Shown here piece by piece: positions 55,201-61,672 of a stretch of 64,000 nucleotides of DNA. How positions within the stretch are numbered: position 1 is the stretch's first letter; each line of letters starts with the position of its first letter. Source of the stretch: an uncultured Desulfovibrio sp. (GTDB lineage Bacteria; Desulfobacterota; Desulfovibrionia; Desulfovibrionales; Desulfovibrionaceae); the NCBI GenBank assembly GCA_934546745.1, contig CAKTDV010000016.1:5708-69707 (forward strand), read 5' to 3'. The notes under the pieces were generated by a model, which did no database searches, was not told the DNA's origin, and was given only the letters and a program-made list of their open reading frames with translations. The position numbers and the translations under genes were made by a program.

Positions 55201-55359
55201 AATATGGCCGGCGGCAAGACCGCCGTCCCCCTGGCCGCCGAAAGCGCCTATACGGCCCAGGCCCTTCTGCGTCACGGCTGGCACTGGCCGGAAACGGGCG
55301 GCGCGTATCTGCGCACCTTCATCCGGGGCCTTGCGGGCATGGGCTTTTTCGACATGTAG
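46264..55359 (+). CDS. Three-module nonribosomal peptide synthetase with terminal reductase
   Basis: The 3031-residue protein has the order A1-T1-C1-A2-T2-C2-A3-T3-R. A1 core FTSGSTGQPKG is near 136; T1 Ser513 is in LGGDS. C1 has HHIIVDG at 692-698. A2 core YTSGTTGKPKG begins at 1160; T2 Ser1549 is in GLTSLSA, a non-canonical site. C2 has HHLVFDG at 1740-1746. A3 core YTSGSTGRPKG begins at 2197; T3 Ser2581 is in LGGSS. The thioester reductase begins with TGATGFLG at 2668 and has a YVRSK catalytic pair. There is no epimerase, methylase or thioesterase. A2 and A3 keep the amino-group Asp (FDACLMD, FDMFLKE); A1 has Ile there (FIAIMLE), so its substrate may not be an alpha-amino acid. Expected product: an acylated dipeptide released as aldehyde or alcohol (inference). 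Confidence 0.95.
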   Translation: MSHCAAMISRTAVRLPEKTALVCGSRTMSFAQLENDSNRLALGLRELGSEASPILPVLLPRGCDVAVALLAIWKAGLTACVLDAAYPPKRQAAIREQCGTDLLLDEALLDRLRARPAAADTAPLPVPAPEDPALAVFTSGSTGQPKGVLLPHRALSLAVQGNMTLLREDDTVLATASQAFIAIMLELIAPLALGATVHIAPDHIRKDVRLVADYIRQRNISVSSIPPQMAAPFLSMADGSLRCLLTGSERVRRLWSTRTAIVCLYGASETCGPVACFPIDRSYENTPLGKAYAGSRIFLLDADGRPVPPGEVGEICVQGQIAIGYLHLPELTAERFAPAPGITGNENPLFRTGDLGRLRPDGLLEYVQRKDWMLKVRGFRVDPGEIETAMLRAAPLDRAVVTGFEDASGQTRLYACYTAAAPVDAESLRASLAQTLPDYMLPAFMEQVEALPLNANGKIDRNRLAPPDVARLRAAFAAPETDLEKALCHAFAKVLGLERVGLDDDFLHLGGDSVSAMRLQALLPHTGLCAAMLLRERTPRALARCLENGGQLPAPLRLADARKEWPLTFTERQMAAEQALSPDSVAYNVNLAVRVDGPLDAVRLERALTVMARRHRVLRSFYPLRSDGHVRCLTPDIPEMTVPLERESCAEADVPRRVAERNTPFDLARPPLFRATLFSVGPESHILHLTFHHIIVDGLSVRPLLETLWDAYARDLPPQEAKAIRPDYLDFAVRQTREPVPDTAFFSHMFAGGLPENDMPTRPMRPETLPLPDATGTRTLPFAQVERAARRLGVTPYAILTAALGITLAKYCGSEDVTLGIAMNCRPLVETANMAGMFVNSLPVRLRPVGDLSLHEYVRRTGALLEDVRAHSACPFSTLVPLLSPERSAARAPLFDVLLNYLEEPELPDMTAAGLRLAAFPLPTQALPMDLTLELRRRQGCLHMDLLYATSLYQPEIIEGILEHYGTVLERIRAGEDMPLVEAAELGEAQRRQLLEDFSGGDTDSASGQTVVDAFRAQARLYPERRAAALGDTSISYGELDALTDRLARLLAARGLGRGGVVGILVKRGLMMPVGALGALKCGAAYLPLDPTYPPERLEYMLADSGAALLIAGEGLEENVPGFSGQVLGTEDILTPRDAPPAGTALPPAPRPEDLLTLIYTSGTTGKPKGVMLSHANLDSFCRWYARHYALGPSDVVAAYASFGFDACLMDMFPALTRGACVQIVPEELRLDLPGLNACFEKYGVTLAFMTTQLGRQFAESMSCKSLRVLTVGGESLVPLDPPRGYAFDHAYGPTECTVFTSVFRMERRYDRVPLGRPLDNTRLYILDGRGRLAPVGTAGELCVAGRQVAPGYLNRPDLTVEKFTPNPFSRLPGYERLYHTGDMIRWLPDGTLDFVGRRDFQVKIRGFRVELTEIEGRLRQYADVADAAVVALDAPGGGKCAVAYVVMRDGKNLDEEKLNAFIGEQLPPYMVPAAILAVEAVPLTPNGKVDRKKLPSPDFAATVPDRTANAAVQTESLLTATVREALAQVLGHGQFHRTSNLLRAGLTSLSAIRLAALLDGRLGAAPAVRDILADPSPLGVENALTRALLQRGEEARAPLAGAGHAAGAGEEDANAPWPLAHNQLGVYFDCVKRPDTLAYNVPLRLDMPAGVDAARLAGAVSAVVTAHAALHVRLEVRDGRVLAVPLPIQADVPCLPMDEAALATRAAAFARPFDLFAGPLWRAEVIATPGGVSLLWDAHHLVFDGASLDILLRSLDAAYREGRLPPSLREKRAVRDWARDEAAREDGPQWREDKAWLDRMFQDFEGASQIPSDMPPVENAGALAEVARALDGPAMETFRRTHGLTPAALCLAAVSYAVCRWTQGQESWLSAISSGRDDVRLSHTVGMFVRTVPLRVALGEGLSRLDYVRAAHAALGGAVRHEGYPYTRVCEEYGFTPHIMYACELGVTGELRLDGQPVTLRPLTMPEPKFPLSVHVEERGGGPVFAVQYDSARYSAWLMERFADTLVTALSGILAGPLEPLRGLSLISPEQAALLDRFNQTAAPLPEAVLHRIFEAVAARRPGHTALVASEGGYTYARLNAEANRLAHGLLALGVQPEDRVVFVLPRTGRIVIAMLGILKAGCAYIPLDPHYPAERIAHVLEDSGARFILMDSGADVTARLAGMPGLLDMDAVRAGREEHNPDVPVSPEHLAYLIYTSGSTGRPKGVMLRHAGIANYVTAHERNRHVAALAADAHAMLSVTTVAFDMFLKESMTALCNGLTLVLADDGEARDPVRLAGLFARTGADAFNATPSRLLEYAAHPPLLKALLSCRVLMAGAEKYPDALFKTLRRGQARLFNTYGPTEITVSCNAKELAGDGKVTVGAPLLNVQEYVVDADNNVLPCGMIGELLVGGMGVALGYNNLPEQTAARFVMLGGRRVYRTGDYARWTSDGEIAILGRNDNQVKLRGLRIELGEVENALEALPGVAACVAGIRTINGTEHLCAWYMGGEADPQPLRRQLAAVLPQYMTPTAWMRLTRLPTLPNGKIDTRALPDPESPAARDYVPPVSALERQICAIFATVLERDRVGATDSFFDLGGSSLAVARVLSEADRLHVRDMAYADVFAHPTPRALAACLEARQHGHAGSAPAAPAEKRWNYAAIHDLLARNTLEAFRAGPSRPLGHVLLTGATGFLGAHMLHSLLTHGKDTVCCLLRRGRYDSVEKRLKQILYYYFEDTFDGLFGQRLFALEGDITDAATLARVARPPHFRPDTIINCAANVSHFAVGSAISDVNLGGVRHLVDLALRLEARLVQISTASVAGFSIDGTPPPETRLDERHLFVGQSLENAYVRSKFLAEHAILEAVPRGLDAKIMRVGNLMARNRDGEFQINPRANSFIGRLRAWHAVGGFPYASFLHRTELAPIDSTARAVLLLATAPRECRIFHPFNNHSLFMGDIVEAMRQEGLDIPLMEDGEFARALEEARRDGRRAERLISLVAYGNMAGGKTAVPLAAESAYTAQALLRHGWHWPETGGAYLRTFIRGLAGMGFFDM

Positions 55360-55379
55360 ACACAGGCGGACGGACGGAT

Positions 55380-56033
55380 ATGGCCGAACCCTGGCGGGAA
55401 AGGCGGCAAGGAGCGTGCTGTTACAGCCTGGACATCACCGCGCTGCCGCCGCTCCCCACAACGCCGCCGGAAGATATGCCGCGCCGCCGCGCACGGATTC
55501 TGCGCTCCCTGCTGCGCCCGCGGGACAAACTGCGCTGTCTGGCGGGCTGGCTGCTCATGCGGCGGTTTCTGGGGCCGGAGACGGGCGCGCGCCTGCGCTA
55601 TGGGCGGTACGGCAAACCCTTTCTGCCCGGCGGGCCCTACTTCAGCCTGTCGCATTCCGGGCGGTATGCCGTGCTGGCCGTGGCTCCGACGCCCGTAGGC
55701 GTCGATGTGGAGCGGGTGCGCGCAGATGAGGACTGCGCGGCGCTGGCGACCCTGGCCCTGCACCCGGCGGAACGCCTCCTCTATGCCCGCCGCCCCGATG
55801 CGCGGACCTTCTTTGAGCTCTGGACGCTCAAGGAAAGCTACCTCAAACTGCGGGGAACGGGCCTTGCGGAAGACCCCGCCTCCTTTGCCCTCGCTCTGGA
55901 CGGTCAGGGAGCGCGGCTGGCGGAGCGTCCGGACATAGGCTTTCACCTGTACCGCCAGTTGCCGGGATACAGTCTGGCCCTCTGCCTGTATGGCGGCGCG
56001 CCCCCGGCCACAGTGATTCCCGTATGCCTGTAA
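55380..56033 (+). CDS. Sfp-type 4'-phosphopantetheinyl transferase
   Basis: The enzyme moves phosphopantetheine from CoA to carrier-domain serines and so activates the NRPS, and probably the ACP of the PKS-like protein too. The 217-residue protein has RYGRYGKPFL, SLSHSGRYAVLAV, the magnesium-binding GVDVERVR and FFELWTLKESYLKLRG, all hallmarks of the Sfp/Gsp group. It lies 20 bp after the NRPS stop. A longer N-terminus than minimal members (MAEPWRERRQGACCYSLDI) is typical of NRPS-linked versions. Confidence 0.94.
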   Translation: MAEPWRERRQGACCYSLDITALPPLPTTPPEDMPRRRARILRSLLRPRDKLRCLAGWLLMRRFLGPETGARLRYGRYGKPFLPGGPYFSLSHSGRYAVLAVAPTPVGVDVERVRADEDCAALATLALHPAERLLYARRPDARTFFELWTLKESYLKLRGTGLAEDPASFALALDGQGARLAERPDIGFHLYRQLPGYSLALCLYGGAPPATVIPVCL

Positions 56034-56105
56034 CCCCATCCGCACGGAGCGGTTTACGGATCGGGTTCTGAACAGACGACCGCGAAACATCCCCAAGGAA
56101 CGGCC

Positions 56106-57491
56106 ATGCACGATACGTCTCTCACCATGACCCCGGAACTGGCACTGCGACTGGTACGCAAAGCGCAAGACATGGACAGGGCAAGCCTTGCCCGTCTGCG
56201 GGAGGAGCGTCTGCATGCGCTTCTGGCATACGCCCGCGCCCATTCGCCCCTGCTGCGCGAAAAATACCGCCACCTTCCGGAAAAGCCCGCCTTGCGGGAC
56301 ATTCCCGTACTGGAGCGCGCCGAGGGCGCGGCCAACTTTGACGCCTGGATGTGCGACAGGGAAGTCACAAGCCGGGGGTTGGACGCGTTTCTCGCCACAC
56401 CGGAGAGTATGGGCGGGGACTTTCTGGGCCGCTACCGGGTGCTCAGCACCTCCGGTTCCACAGCGGCCCCCTTGCGGCTGGTGCGCGATGCCCGCCACAA
56501 CCTGATTCATGCCGCGCTCATGCAAAGCCGCTTTTGGGGCGGCAGCAAACTGGGCGCTGTGGAAGGCCTCAAACACCCCTGGCCGCGCGCCTGCGCCATC
56601 ACGGCGGGAGGAGGGCATCACTCCTCCTATCTCTCCTTTCTGCGCATGGCCCGCGCCTATGAGGAGCGGGGCCTTGGCGGACGCGTGGCCTTTTACCCCG
56701 TTGAAACGCCCATCCCCAGGCTTGTGGAGGGGCTCAATGCCCTGCAACCGGAAATTGTGGGCACCTACCCCTCCGTTCTGCAGATCCTGGCCCGCGCCCA
56801 GCAGGCGAAACAGCTTGCCATCCGTCCTCTGGCCCTGTGCAGTTCCGCCGAGTATCTTGCTCCCGCGGTGCTGGCTCTGCTGGAGGAGGTCTTTCAGTGC
56901 CCTGTCATGGACAATTACTGTTCCACCGAAGGGGGCGAGGCCGCCATGCTCTGCTCGGCCAACCATCTGCACGTCAACAGCGACTGGGTTGTCATGGAAC
57001 CTGTGGACGCTCACAACAGGCCCGTGCATGAGGGCCTGAGCGACGGCATCCTGCTGACAAATCTGGCCAATCTGGTACAGCCCGTCATCCGCTACCGTAT
57101 CTCGGACAGGGCCATGCTGCGGTATGATCCCTGTCCCTGCGGTTCGCCCTTCCCCATTCTGGAAATGGAAGGCCGCAAGGAGGACACACTGGAATTCGCG
57201 GGCGAGGACGGCCCGTTCTTTCTCTCGCCACCTGTGCTGATGATTGCCAGCCTGCATGTGCGGGGGTGCGTGACAAGCCAGTTCATCCAGCGATCGCCCG
57301 AAGATCTGGAAGTGCGCTGCGAAATTCTGACCCATGCGGACAGACACGCCGTTCTGGCCGCCCTGCTGGCTGAAACGCGGCGCATCTTTCGGGAAAACCG
57401 TGCCGCCAATGTCCGTCTCCACATGGCGGACGCGCCTCCTCTGCGCGGGAAAAGCGGCAAATTGCGCGTCTTCATCAAGGATTTTGACTGA
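56106..57491 (+). CDS. PaaK-like adenylate-forming enzyme
   Basis: The 461-residue protein resembles phenylacetate-CoA ligase and the CapK/CoF group. It shows VLSTSGSTAAPLRLVRD (P-loop-like), IVGTYPSVLQILA, NYCSTEGGEAAML, GILLTNLANLVQPVIRYRISD and CPCGSPFPILEMEGR. It would activate an aryl or other carboxylic acid, either as a CoA thioester or directly for a T domain. In this operon it may provide the starter for A1/T1 or tailor the product (inference). It lacks a C-terminal carrier. It is 72 bp after the transferase gene and 12 bp before the exporter. Confidence 0.85.
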   Translation: MHDTSLTMTPELALRLVRKAQDMDRASLARLREERLHALLAYARAHSPLLREKYRHLPEKPALRDIPVLERAEGAANFDAWMCDREVTSRGLDAFLATPESMGGDFLGRYRVLSTSGSTAAPLRLVRDARHNLIHAALMQSRFWGGSKLGAVEGLKHPWPRACAITAGGGHHSSYLSFLRMARAYEERGLGGRVAFYPVETPIPRLVEGLNALQPEIVGTYPSVLQILARAQQAKQLAIRPLALCSSAEYLAPAVLALLEEVFQCPVMDNYCSTEGGEAAMLCSANHLHVNSDWVVMEPVDAHNRPVHEGLSDGILLTNLANLVQPVIRYRISDRAMLRYDPCPCGSPFPILEMEGRKEDTLEFAGEDGPFFLSPPVLMIASLHVRGCVTSQFIQRSPEDLEVRCEILTHADRHAVLAALLAETRRIFRENRAANVRLHMADAPPLRGKSGKLRVFIKDFD

Positions 57492-57503
57492 TAGGTACAG
57501 GCC

Positions 57504-59270
57504 ATGTTTGAAAGAAACGGCACGCTGCTGCTCAAGCGTTTTGGCAGCTATTTCTTCCCCACCATCCTCATGAGCGTGGCTTTGTCCATGAGCATTGTGG
57601 TGGATGGCATCATTGTGGGCAACATGCTGGGGCCGGAAGCGTTGGCCGCCGTGAACCTGGGCTTGCCGCTCATGCAGGGCTACGCGGCCCTCTTTGTCTT
57701 TTTCGGCATGGGTGGGGCCGTGCTGGCGGCCTGGCACATGGGGCGGCATGAGCTGGCGGCGGCGGGGACGGTCTTCACCGTGGCGGCCGCGTGCCTGCTG
57801 GCCTGTGGCCTCGTCTGCGCGACCGCCGGAACCGCCTTTATGGAGACGCTGGCGATCCTGTTGAGCGGTGGAACAGCCCTTGCGGAGCCTCTGCGCCGCT
57901 ATCTGGAACCCCTTGTCTGGGGAGCTCCCCTGCTCATCGTGACGCCTGGCCTGAGCTATTTTGTGCGCACGGACGGCCGGCCCGGCCTGGCCTCGGCCAT
58001 ACTGATCACGGCCAATGTGGCCAATCTCATCTGCGACGTGCTGTTCATTTACTGGCTTGACGACATTGCCGGGGCGGCCTGGGCCACTGTCACAGGCTAT
58101 GGCGTAGCCCTTGGGCCGCTTGCCTTCTATCTGGCCGCGCCGCGCCGCGTCCTGCGCTTCACGCTCACGGGCGGCCCCCTGTCCGCCCGCCTTGGCGGCG
58201 TCCTGCGCTCCGGTCTTCCCGGCGGCCTGAACATCGGCCTGCAATTTCTCAAACTGTTCTGCCTCAACATGCTGGTCCTGTCTGTGGCGGGCAAGAGCGG
58301 AATGGTGGCCTTTTCCGTCTGTCTGGCCTGTCTTTCCCTGGCCTCCATGTTCATTTCCGGCGCATCGCAGACCATGATGCCCATCATGGGCGTCCTGTAC
58401 GGCGAAGGCGACCACACGGGCATGCGCATCGTCTTCCGTCGGGCGCTGACCGTGCTGCTGTGCGGCACCGCGGGGCTTATCGCCGTACTCATGCTTTTCC
58501 CCCGCGAGCTGCTTGCCCTCTTCGGCATCAGCGGCGGCGATATGGCGCTGGGCGAGCGGGCCGTGCGCCTCTTTGCCCCCAGCCTGCTGGGCGACGCCTT
58601 TGCCATGCTGATGATGTATTACGCACAGACCATACAGCGCCAGATGGTCGCCGTGACCGCCGCTGTCCTGCAGAGCGTGGTCATACTCCTCCCCTGTGCC
58701 TGGCTCTTCTCCCGCTGGTGGGGCCTTGACGGCATCTGGCTGTCCTTCAGCGTCGCGGGCGCGCTCACGGCGCTGGCCCTGCTGGCGCTCACGCGCGGTG
58801 TGGCCGCGCGCGCGAAAGGCGCGGTTGCCGGCCTGCTCATGCTGCCGCCGGACAGCGCCCAGACAGCCAGCCTGGATGTCTCTCTCAGCAATACGCTGGA
58901 GGCGGCCGTGGGGCTCTCCGCCAGGGTGACGGCATTCTGCCGGGAACAGGGTCTCGACGGGACGCTCGCCCTGCGGGCGGGCATCATTGTGGAGGAAATG
59001 GCCGTCAATACCGTGCGCCACGGTGGCGTGGCCCCCGGCAGCGGCATGCTGGACGTGCGGCTGCACGTGCGGGACGAGGACGTGCGCATTGCCTTTCGCG
59101 ACACGGGGCGCCCCTTCAACCCGCTGGAATACACGTCGGAACGGGGCGCGGAGAGCGCCGGGGGCGGAATCCCGCTCATACGGACTCTGGGCGCGCGGCT
59201 GGAGTACAGCTATGCCCTCGGCTTCAACAACAGCGTTGTGACCTTGCCCAGAAGGCAAACCTCCCCCTGA
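57504..59270 (+). CDS. MATE-family exporter fused to a C-terminal RsbW-like ATPase domain
   Basis: Residues 1 to about 445 are a 12-helix MATE transporter (MFERNGTLLLKRFGSYFFPT start; DGIIVGNMLGPEALAAVNLG; later NIGLQFLKLFCLNMLVL and SGASQTMMPIMG). MATE proteins export cationic or amphiphilic compounds using ion gradients. Residues about 455-588 are a cytosolic GHKL/HATPase_c_2 domain of RsbW/SpoIIAB type: N-box EEMAVNTVRHGG (Glu497, Asn502), G1 box RDTGRPFNP (Asp533) and GGGIPLIRTLGARLEY. A normal MATE protein ends near 450 residues, so this is a fusion. The domain resembles the kinase domain in the upstream sensor and could contact the same STAS protein (inference). Confidence 0.9.
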   Translation: MFERNGTLLLKRFGSYFFPTILMSVALSMSIVVDGIIVGNMLGPEALAAVNLGLPLMQGYAALFVFFGMGGAVLAAWHMGRHELAAAGTVFTVAAACLLACGLVCATAGTAFMETLAILLSGGTALAEPLRRYLEPLVWGAPLLIVTPGLSYFVRTDGRPGLASAILITANVANLICDVLFIYWLDDIAGAAWATVTGYGVALGPLAFYLAAPRRVLRFTLTGGPLSARLGGVLRSGLPGGLNIGLQFLKLFCLNMLVLSVAGKSGMVAFSVCLACLSLASMFISGASQTMMPIMGVLYGEGDHTGMRIVFRRALTVLLCGTAGLIAVLMLFPRELLALFGISGGDMALGERAVRLFAPSLLGDAFAMLMMYYAQTIQRQMVAVTAAVLQSVVILLPCAWLFSRWWGLDGIWLSFSVAGALTALALLALTRGVAARAKGAVAGLLMLPPDSAQTASLDVSLSNTLEAAVGLSARVTAFCREQGLDGTLALRAGIIVEEMAVNTVRHGGVAPGSGMLDVRLHVRDEDVRIAFRDTGRPFNPLEYTSERGAESAGGGIPLIRTLGARLEYSYALGFNNSVVTLPRRQTSP

Positions 59271-59427
59271 ATCTCCTTCTTGGCCGCTGATGAGGTTCAA
59301 AAGCATGGGGGAGACGGCGCACGGAATCCGAAAGTCAGGCGTAGCGGGGTAAGGTTGCGGCTGGTGTTGACGCCCATGAGATTTGATGCAGGGACGTGGG
59401 GGACAGAGGGCGATCTCGCTGAAGGGT

Positions 59428-59475
59428 AAAAAATGCTGGCCGCATCAACGCGATGCCGCCAGCAGGATGTTTTTT
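59428..59475. terminator. Bidirectional terminator after the NRPS operon
   Basis: CTGGCCGCAT (59436-59445) pairs with ATGCCGCCAG (59453-59462) with one mismatch. Six T follow on the plus strand after a short gap, and six A precede it, giving a T run on the minus strand. It lies between the MATE gene and the convergent Rpn-like remnant. Confidence 0.7.
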
Positions 59476-59502
59476 ACGTGCCCAGGAGAAACGCGGACGC
59501 CG

Positions 59503-60423
59503 CTACCGCAAGTGGGAAGCGCTCTTTTTGAGCTGCTCCAGAAAGGCCTCCAACGATTCCGCCCGGTAGGCGGAGAGCGTCAGGCCCCGCAGTGTGTCCG
59601 CATCGGAGAAGGCCGCAATGGAGGAAATGACGGACGGAGGGAGATGGCCAAAACGCGTTTCCAGAAAATCCTGTAACGCCAGCCCAAAGCCTTCAGCCTT
59701 TCCTTCAACTCTTCCTCTGGCCTCTCCTTCGGCCAACCCTTCCATCCGTCCTTCGGCCAGCCCCATCAGTACCCCTTGCCTGATGTAGTCATCCTTCCAC
59801 TGGGCGGCACGTTCTTCCAGCATGGCGTCCACCTCCCGCAAATCATGCAGTTCGGAAATGTCTTCCGTTATCCCGGATCGCTTCAACACAACCCGCCCCA
59901 GCCACACCGTAAACGCGCGGCGCAAGCGCGCGTATTCCGGCCCATGAAGGCGGGCTGTCAGCTCCTTCACCACCTGCCGCACCTCTTCCGGTTCCCGTGC
60001 CCGTTCCAGCCGCACCAGCTGCGCGACCAGACCGCCGCTGTGCAGCAGTTCTTCCGATACCTGACTCTCATCCAGAAGAAAATAGTGCTGCCGGGGCTGA
60101 TAGCGTTCCAGCGGGCCGCTTACCGGCGCCAGCAGTTCCACCACGTCCCGCGCGGCTGTCCACGGCGTTCTTCCATTGTAGATAACCATCGGGAACACAG
60201 GCGGCAATGCCTCGCCCTCGCGTACCGCCCCGGACTTGATCAGATCCTGCCATAACAGGGCGGTATAGGCCAGAATCCGTACCGCCATCCACGGATCGGA
60301 GGAACTCTCTCTCTGTCCCTCACATGTTGCCAGTATTATTGCTAAAATAATAAGTAAATCAAATGTGTTATCGTTAGAAAAATTTTCAGGAAAATACATT
60401 TTGGATAACGAATGGATAATCAT
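59503..60423 (-). pseudogene. N-terminally truncated Rpn-family (PD-(D/E)XK) transposase-like gene
   Basis: From about 60318 down to 59503 the reading frame matches the Rpn/YhgA-like recombination-promoting nuclease family: SSDPWMAVRILAYTALLWQDL, VFPMVIYNGRTPWTAA, RQHYFLLDESQV, a DDYIRQGVLMGLAEGRMEGLAEGEARGRVEGKAEG tail of repeated GxxEG units, and a C-terminal LPPSVISSIAAFSDADTLRGL-like end. The first 80-100 residues, which include the catalytic acids, are missing. Upstream of about 60318 the frame continues through AT-rich DNA to a possible ATG at 60423, but that part is unrelated. The break is where the integrase region begins. Confidence 0.7.
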
Positions 60424-60459
60424 CTTCCAATTTGAGTAATTCGTCGTTATTATCTCTTC

Positions 60460-61664
60460 ATGAGCGACGTAACCAGCCGAAAATACATAAAGACCAAGTT
60501 TGAGGGCGTTTTCTACCGCCAGTCCGCCAAACGTGACCCGCGAACCGGTGAGCCGGATTGTATCTACTGTTTTTGTTTCACGGACACCCAGGGCAAAGGC
60601 CACTGGAAAGCTGTCGGCAGACACAGTAAGGGCATCCGTCCGACTCTGGTTCAAAAAGAACGCGCAAAATTCCTTGCGGAGATTGCCGTCACCGGCGTCA
60701 ACCCCGTCGAACGGGAAAAAGTCACCATCGGAGACCTGGTGGACGCCTATCTTGCATGGGGCAAAAGAGAAGGAAAGTCCGTCAGCCAGCACTATAGTCA
60801 ATATCAGGCGCATCTCAAGGATAAAATTCACTCCCTGCCTGTGGTCGAACTGACGCCCAATCTTCTTTCCACCCTCAAAGCTCAGCTTCTGAAGACACCT
60901 ACCGGGAATACGAAGGCCAAAAAGAGCACAGGCAAGTCCAAAGCCAGAACAGGGAAACGGAAAACGCTGGCCGGGCAGACCGTGAACAATATCTTTTCGT
61001 TCATGCGATCTGCCATAAACCATGCTATCGCCACGAGTATGTGGAGCGGAGTCAACCCGCTGTCCACCAAGGGCGGTACATGGAAAATGGTGACGGCCAA
61101 CAATGAAAGGTTGCGTTTCCTGACCAGAGAGGAAGCCAAGGCCCTTCTGGACGACCTTGAAAAGCGTCATCCCCAGTTGCATGACATGGCTCTGCTCTCC
61201 CTGCGAACCGGCCTCCGGCCCACGGAAATTTTCAAGCTGCGTGGACAGGACGTGGATGCTAACGCCTGCGGTCTTTATATCATTCAGAAAGGCGGCAAGC
61301 GTGTTTTCGTCCGAGTACCTGAGGACATGTCCGGATGCTCCAGGCGTATAAGCGCAAACCTGCGGAACCCATCTTCCAGCAGCCCCGCAAGAAGACGGCC
61401 TTCACTAAAACTCCCGCGTGCTTCAAAACCGCCGTCAGAAAACTCGGTCTGGAGCCAGAAAACTGCGACAGTCTGTATATGGTCACATTGCATACCATGC
61501 GGCATACGTTCGCATCCTGGCTGGCACAGTCCGGCAAGGTCACACTCATGGAACTGCAAAAGCTCATGCGCCATAAGAACATCACCATGACCATGCGGTA
61601 TGCCCATTTGTTCCCCGGCCAGGAAAGCGAAAAGCTCTCGATTATCGGGGATATGCTTGCCTGA
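60460..61664 (+). pseudogene. Tyrosine recombinase/integrase, interrupted by a one-base frameshift
   Basis: The N-terminal part has an Arm/core-binding layout (SRKYIKTKFEGVFYRQSAK..., then a SAM-like helical domain). The catalytic domain contains the first Arg in LLSLRTGLRPTEIFKLRGQD. Near 61328-61335 the frame is lost. In the next frame the homology goes on (MLQAYKRKPAEPIFQQPRKK) to the HxxR box HTMRHTFASWLA and the nucleophile region MTMRYAHLFPG. Restoring one base gives 402 codons including the stop, a normal integrase length. All catalytic residues exist, but in two frames. It converges on the excisionase-like gene. Confidence 0.85.
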
Positions 61665-61672
61665 TAAATCCA

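Noticed and set aside
55272..59306. Minus-strand open frame of 1344 codons across the transferase, PaaK-like and MATE genes
   Set aside because: It covers three real plus-strand genes with clear motifs and their intergenic gaps, and shows no domain of its own. It is a GC-driven shadow.
60424..61182. Upstream extension of the Rpn-like frame through the integrase
   Set aside because: This part is antisense to the integrase, whose catalytic motifs are evident. The Rpn homology only begins near 60318.
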